The translations under genes and the position numbers were made by a program. The notes beneath the pieces are model-generated. The model was not told where the DNA came from. It did no database searches and worked only from the letters and a program-made list of their open reading frames with translations. From Acidobacteria bacterium UBA7540 (GTDB lineage Bacteria; Acidobacteriota; Terriglobia; UBA7540), in NCBI GenBank assembly GCA_002478145.1, contig DLMI01000011.1, forward strand, positions 78,530-142,529: a DNA stretch of 64,000 nucleotides. The letters are read 5' to 3'. Shown here piece after piece: positions 60,367 through 64,000 of this stretch; within the stretch, counting starts at the first letter, position 1, and each line of letters starts with the position of its first letter.

Positions 60367-61052
60367 AATGAGCGCGCTTTTGGACGATATATCACGGATT
60401 ATTGCCAGCCCGATCCCACGTCGCCAAGCTTTGAGGCTGCTCAGCGGGGTCGTGGGTGGCGGCGTATTAACTTACCTGGGACGGGCTTCCCGTGGCCTGG
60501 GGGTGCCTGCCGGGGGCGCACAGGCCCCAGAATTCATCAAGTGTCCGTCCGGTGAATTCCGCTGCGGCACGACATGCTGCAAAAACGGCTTGGCGTGCTG
60601 CAATGGGAAGTGCTGTGCCCGAGGCCAGACGTGCTGCAATGGGACGTGCTGTGCCCGGGGCATGTGCTGCAATGGGACGAGCTGCTGTACCTCAGGCGAG
60701 ACGTGCATCGCTGGAAAGTGCTGTCCCTCAGCCCGGTCCTGCGGTGGGATCTTGGGGTTCTCTAGGCCCATCTGCTGTCCCTCAGGCCAGACGTGCTGCA
60801 ATAGGACGTGCTGTCCCTCAGGCCAGTGCTGTAATCATGGGCAGCGCTGCTGCCCGCCGGACCAAGCGTGCTGCGGTGACAGGTGCGTCAGGCGAACCCC
60901 GTCCGGAAGCAATCCTTGTACTGCTTAATCCGCGCCGCATGGCGAGGCTTGTCCTGGTTGCAGAAAGCAGAACGCGGGTAGGCCGCGGGGTCACATGATT
61001 CGGCCGCAGTTGGGGGTCGCCCGAACCGAAATCTCACTGCGCGCGCACTCTC
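60001..61052. repeat. right arm of the ~1-kb inverted duplication (partner 4179-5215)
   Basis: It covers the CGPC domain of the MauD-like gene, the complete cysteine-pair gene and the first ~19 codons of the TPR gene. The other arm is on the opposite strand 55 kb away. Here all three genes are complete, so this side is the likely original. Confidence 0.9.
60368..60928 (+). CDS. Tat-exported cysteine-pair repeat protein, copy 2
   Basis: 186 residues from ATG 60368, preceded by GGAGGAG and one base after the MauD-like stop; the frame is open upstream but only inside that gene. A twin-arginine-like signal (PIPRRQALRLLSGVVGGGV) is less perfect than in copy 1. The rest has 34 cysteines as in copy 1 (CCNGTCCARGMCCNGTSCC), with one repeat expanded (SCGGILGFSRPICC). 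Spacing C-C-x3-5-C-C is kept throughout. Function is unknown: disulfide-rich surface scaffold, metal-binding protein or substrate of a modification system. Co-transcription with the MauD-like thiol enzyme favours disulfide cross-linking. Confidence 0.85.
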   Translation: MSALLDDISRIIASPIPRRQALRLLSGVVGGGVLTYLGRASRGLGVPAGGAQAPEFIKCPSGEFRCGTTCCKNGLACCNGKCCARGQTCCNGTCCARGMCCNGTSCCTSGETCIAGKCCPSARSCGGILGFSRPICCPSGQTCCNRTCCPSGQCCNHGQRCCPPDQACCGDRCVRRTPSGSNPCTA

Positions 61053-62329
61053 GAGCGCTCCTCTTCCTGCTCGCGGTCGGCTGCGCAAGCCTGTTTGTGG
61101 CCGCCGAAACTTCGCTGGTGGGGATCACTTTTTCATTCGAGACGCCTACGGTGGGTCGCTGGCTCCTGGCGTGGGACGCGGACGATCCTCGGCTTCAGAA
61201 CCGGCTCGGGCAAGCCTACAGAGACATCGATCCTGCCGAAAGCCTCCGCCACCTGCGCCGCGCCACCCAGTTAAGCCCCGATAACCGGCTCTACTGGTCA
61301 GACCTTGAGTCAGCCTGTGAATCCATAGCTGATACGGAGTGCATCGATCACGCTGGGGAGCGCCTGCTGAAGCTCTGTCCCATGGTGCCTTCTTACCATT
61401 GGCTTGCTGCCCAATCCTCTCTGCGCACCAATCAACTTGACAGGGCCTTGGCGGAATTTCGCCGCTTGCTGGAACTTGACCCCACGTATGCGGCGGCCAC
61501 TTGGTCTTCTCTTCAAGCTGTGGAGAAGCCCGACCCTATCTTCCAAAAAGTGTTGGCTGACAGTGCGGATGCCCAGCTCAAAGTTGGCTACGTGGATTTC
61601 TTGAGCGACCAAGGGGATAACGACACCGCCTATCGAATTTGGAAGCTGGCGGTTGCAAACGCTCGTCCGTTTCCCTTTTCTTCCGCCGCGCCTTATCTCG
61701 AGCGTCTGATCGCTCTGGGCAGAATCGAAGAGGCTGTGAATGTCTGGCAGGATCTTGAACGCCTGGGAATTGTCAAAAGGTATGAGGCGGATGAAAAAGA
61801 CAATTTGATTTTCAATGGCGATTTCGAACAATCGCCTTTGAACGCGGGGTTCGACTGGCGGGCTAGCCCCCAAACTTATCTTGCGGTCGATTTTTCCGCT
61901 CCTGCAGCTTACCATGGCGCCCACTGCCTTCGTGTAGACTTTACGGTCAGCCGCAACGATGAGTATGAGCCCGCCTATCAAATCGTGCTGGTCCTTCCCC
62001 ATCATGCGTACACGCTCCAGGCTTACATCCGCTCGGAAGACATCACCTCCGACACCGGCCCCTGCTTGCGCGTGAGTGATACCCAACAACCAAGTTTTCC
62101 GGATGCGATCAGCGACACCACGGTGGGAACGACGCCCTGGCATCCCTTGCGTCTGTCTTTTTCCACCGGACCGCAAACCCAGGCGGTGCGGCTTTCATTC
62201 TGGCGACCTCGCAGCCGGGTTTTCCCTACGGAAATCTCCGGGACTTGCTGGTTGGACGCGGTCTCGCTGGAATGTCTGGGCCCCGAGCAGTCAGAAGCGA
62301 AAATTGTAAAGGGTAAGGGAAAAGGGTGA
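60995..62329 (+). CDS. TPR protein with C-terminal carbohydrate-binding-like domain
   Basis: 444 residues. A membrane helix near 27-45 (ALLFLLAVGCASLFVAAETS) anchors it in the inner membrane. Tetratricopeptide-like repeats follow (RHLRRATQLSPDNRLYWSDL near 90; LDRALAEFRRLLELDPTYAA near 150). Residues ~270-430 form a beta-sandwich like CBM4/9 modules (NLIFNGDFEQSPLNAGFDWR; YHGAHCLRVDFTVSRND). Such TPR proteins often accompany an O-antigen ligase in EPS loci, and may organise export at the membrane or recognise the glycan. The last codons (KIVKGKGKG) are made of the heptamer repeat. Its first codons are copied at 4159-4236. Confidence 0.8.
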   Translation: MIRPQLGVARTEISLRAHSRALLFLLAVGCASLFVAAETSLVGITFSFETPTVGRWLLAWDADDPRLQNRLGQAYRDIDPAESLRHLRRATQLSPDNRLYWSDLESACESIADTECIDHAGERLLKLCPMVPSYHWLAAQSSLRTNQLDRALAEFRRLLELDPTYAAATWSSLQAVEKPDPIFQKVLADSADAQLKVGYVDFLSDQGDNDTAYRIWKLAVANARPFPFSSAAPYLERLIALGRIEEAVNVWQDLERLGIVKRYEADEKDNLIFNGDFEQSPLNAGFDWRASPQTYLAVDFSAPAAYHGAHCLRVDFTVSRNDEYEPAYQIVLVLPHHAYTLQAYIRSEDITSDTGPCLRVSDTQQPSFPDAISDTTVGTTPWHPLRLSFSTGPQTQAVRLSFWRPRSRVFPTEISGTCWLDAVSLECLGPEQSEAKIVKGKGKG

Positions 62330-62530
62330 AGGGCGAGGGGTAAAGGGGAAAGGGTGAAGGAAGAAGAGCAAGCATGACGAGGCCAGAAGCAAAAATTGTA
62401 AAGGGTAAAGGATAAAGGGTGAAGAAACAAGAGCAATTCACGAAGGCACAAACCCAGCAAGAGGCAAGAAGCGACGATCAACCTTCACCCTTTACACTTC
62501 ATCCTTCTTTACACTTCACACCTTACCCTT
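62300..62530. repeat. heptamer tandem-repeat arrays (set D)
   Basis: GTAAAGG/GAAAGGG/TGAAGGG arrays (62304-62360, 62398-62422) and their complements CCTTCAC-CCTTTAC-ACTTCAT (62480-62532). All with a 7-bp period. The forward and reverse arrays can base-pair. The stop of the TPR gene and the start of the ligase gene lie in them. Confidence 0.85.
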
Positions 62531-63768
62531 TACACATCGCTCGCATTCTGCTCGTCGCTGCCTTGCTCGGCGCGCCCTTGGCCTTTGGCGCGGTAGTTCC
62601 CTGGGCCTGGGTGGCCCTGGGCCTTGTAGCCGCCCTGGCGCTTTTCTTGTGGGCCCTGGGAAGCGTTCAGCAGGGGGCGCTGAAATTGATCTGGTCGCCG
62701 CTCTACATCCCCCTGGCGCTGTTCTTTCTTTTGGGAGTGGCTCAGTATGCGGCCCGGCTCACACTCGATCGGTCGGAGACCCGCCAAGCTCTGGTGCTGC
62801 TAGCTACGGATTTGGCGTTTTTTTTCCTCGCCGTGCAGCTTTTCGCCGGAGCCGGCAGCAGCACTTTGCGCGCCTTCGGCCTTGCGGTCCTGGTTTTTGC
62901 CGGTTCCATGGGACTGTTTGCCATTGTGCAGTTTGCTTCGGGGGCGCATCGGATTTATGGCATCGTCGATACCCCCGGTGGCGTCTTCGGTCCCTACGTC
63001 AATCGCGACCACTTCGCCGGACTCATGGAAATGCTCATCCCGGTTGCGGTCCTCTACATTGCCGGGCGGCGCGGAAGGTTATCGCTGGAGGCCTCGGCAC
63101 GGCGTGTTATCGCGGTTGCGCTCGCGCTCGCCTCCCTGTTGCTTTCCGGTTCGCGAGGCGGCTTGCTGGCACTGTCAGCGGAGATCGCCATCGCAACCAG
63201 TGCCCTGCGCAGGGCGGGTGCTCGGACAACGGAGGGACGGCGCCTGGCGATGGCGGCCGCCATCACCCTCTTTGCGGGCGTAATGCTGTTTGCCTATGTC
63301 GACCCGGGCTGGGTGGCGAAAAAGCTGGGGTCGGTAGCCTACGTCGACAGTGCTCGGGCGGAATGGGCCGGTTTGCGTAAGCGCATGGCGCTCGATTCGC
63401 TGCGCATGTGGCGTGACCATCCCGTCCTGGGTGTTGGCTTGGGAGATTTCGAGACCGCTTACCCCCGCTATCAGAGTTTTCCCACCGACATGTGGGTCGA
63501 TCACGCGCATAACGATTATGCGGAGGCGGTAGCTGAGACCGGACTGGTCGGCGCGCTGCTCATTCTCTCAGCTCTGGCGCTTTTTCTTCGTCTGGCCTTT
63601 CGAGATTGGGGTCAACCCTTTCGATCACGAGCTGGCTGGATTCGCTTGGGCGCCGCCATTGGATGCTGTGGCCTGCTGGTGCACAGCTTCTTTGATTTCA
63701 ACTTGCACATCCCGGCCAATGCGGCATGGTTTGCAGTCCTCGCAGGCATAGCGACGACTTGCGATTGA
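62419..63768 (+). CDS. O-antigen ligase/polymerase family membrane protein
   Basis: 449 residues from GTG 62419 inside a heptamer array; the first ~38 residues (SPFTLHPSLHFTPYPLH) are translated repeat and no better start exists. About ten helices follow. Family motifs: GGVFGPYVNRDHFAGLMEML near 190, LLLSGSRGGLLALSAEIAIA near 240, and the periplasmic loop DHPVLGVGLGDFETAYPRYQ ... WVDHAHNDYAEAVAETGLVG near 330-375, the Wzy_C/WaaL signature. The end (GIATTCD) also falls in repeat sequence, so the C-terminus is likely trimmed. It may polymerise or ligate the glycan. Confidence 0.85.
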   Translation: MKKQEQFTKAQTQQEARSDDQPSPFTLHPSLHFTPYPLHIARILLVAALLGAPLAFGAVVPWAWVALGLVAALALFLWALGSVQQGALKLIWSPLYIPLALFFLLGVAQYAARLTLDRSETRQALVLLATDLAFFFLAVQLFAGAGSSTLRAFGLAVLVFAGSMGLFAIVQFASGAHRIYGIVDTPGGVFGPYVNRDHFAGLMEMLIPVAVLYIAGRRGRLSLEASARRVIAVALALASLLLSGSRGGLLALSAEIAIATSALRRAGARTTEGRRLAMAAAITLFAGVMLFAYVDPGWVAKKLGSVAYVDSARAEWAGLRKRMALDSLRMWRDHPVLGVGLGDFETAYPRYQSFPTDMWVDHAHNDYAEAVAETGLVGALLILSALALFLRLAFRDWGQPFRSRAGWIRLGAAIGCCGLLVHSFFDFNLHIPANAAWFAVLAGIATTCD

Positions 63769-64000
63769 TCCCGCCCTGCTGTCATTCTGAGCGCAGCGGA
63801 GCGGAGCGAAGAATCTCGCTCTGGACCTTTCCGCCGACCAACATTGGTGATTGGTGATCGGCGATTGGTGATTGGCGATTGATCCCGCCCTGCTGTCATT
63901 CTGAGCGCAGCGGAGCGAAGAATCTCGCTCTGCCGCTCAGGATAAACTCCGCGAGGAATCTCGCTCTGAATGTTTCCCGTCAGGACTGTGCCGAGGCAGA
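63761..64000. repeat. hairpin repeat copies and heptamer array (set E)
   Basis: GCGATTGATCCCGCCCTGCT plus GTCATTCTGAGCGCAGCGGA occurs twice in direct orientation (from 63761 and from 63876), enclosing a TGATTGG/CGATTGG heptamer array (63845-63880). The interior AATCTCGCTCTG motif recurs three times. The family is the same as at 34.1 kb. No gene to the window end. Confidence 0.8.

Noticed and set aside
60492..60998. 168-codon plus-strand ORF overlapping the cysteine-pair gene
   Set aside because: Out-of-frame reading of the repeats (AVPQARRAA units); the cysteine frame has the ribosome site and signal peptide.

Overview
The window is a roughly 60-kb exopolysaccharide / surface-glycan locus from a moderately GC-rich Gram-negative bacterium. 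The gene content includes two Wza-Wzc pairs, an UpxY-type antiterminator, a bi-domain oxidoreductase beside a heparinase-like protein, WbsX, a MauD-like thioredoxin partner of a cysteine-pair protein, and an ISNCY-like transposase remnant. Together with the many short heptamer repeats this suggests an Acidobacteriota genome. That assignment is an inference from gene style only; there is no rRNA or other marker in the window.

Layout. Almost everything from 1 to 57 kb lies on the minus strand and so is transcribed from right to left. Reading in that direction: an intergenic stretch with a possible promoter (57.0-59.1 kb); the NusG-like antiterminator (56.4-57.0); Wza2 and Wzc2 (52.6-56.2); the ABC exporter Wzm/Wzt, interrupted by an unrelated 'NALKHG' gene (48.8-52.3); a long run of glycosyltransferases, methyltransferases, WbsX, GT39, an O-antigen ligase/polymerase and AsnB (24.6-48.8); then the heparinase-like protein, a GT4, a WecA/MraY-type phosphoglycosyl transferase and the bi-domain oxidoreductase (17.5-24.5). 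A 780-bp gap with a duplication scar separates this from a second block (1-16.7 kb). That block holds Wza1, Wzc1, a geranylgeranyl-reductase-like flavoprotein, a PglC/WcaJ-type initiating transferase, WecG, the Wzx flippase, FkbM, GT4 enzymes, a secreted protein of unknown function and a cysteine-pair protein. At 59.1-63.8 kb a plus-strand operon carries a double-thioredoxin MauD-like protein, a second cysteine-pair protein, a TPR/carbohydrate-binding-like protein and an O-antigen ligase.

How it may work together. The locus encodes two sets of export machinery: a Wzx/Wzy/Wza/Wzc route with a PglC-like monotopic initiator, and a Wzm/Wzt ABC route with a WecA-like polytopic initiator. About nineteen glycosyltransferases and six methyltransferases serve them. 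Two polysaccharides, or a polysaccharide plus a lipid-linked O-antigen, are therefore plausible products. UpxY at the head of the 40-kb block probably keeps RNA polymerase from terminating inside it.

The most unusual element is the pair of cysteine-rich proteins. Each has 34 cysteines, mostly as CC pairs, behind a twin-arginine-like signal. One copy sits in an operon with the MauD-like thiol-disulfide protein. The other lies 55 kb away in an inverted, very similar 1-kb duplication that also carries the 3' third of the MauD-like gene and the 5' start of the TPR gene. The two copies thus bracket the whole locus as long inverted repeats. The region also shows much gene decay (four or more glycosyltransferase, methyltransferase or transposase remnants), a MITE-like element, hairpin repeats and at least seven different families of tandem repeats that all share a 7-bp period.
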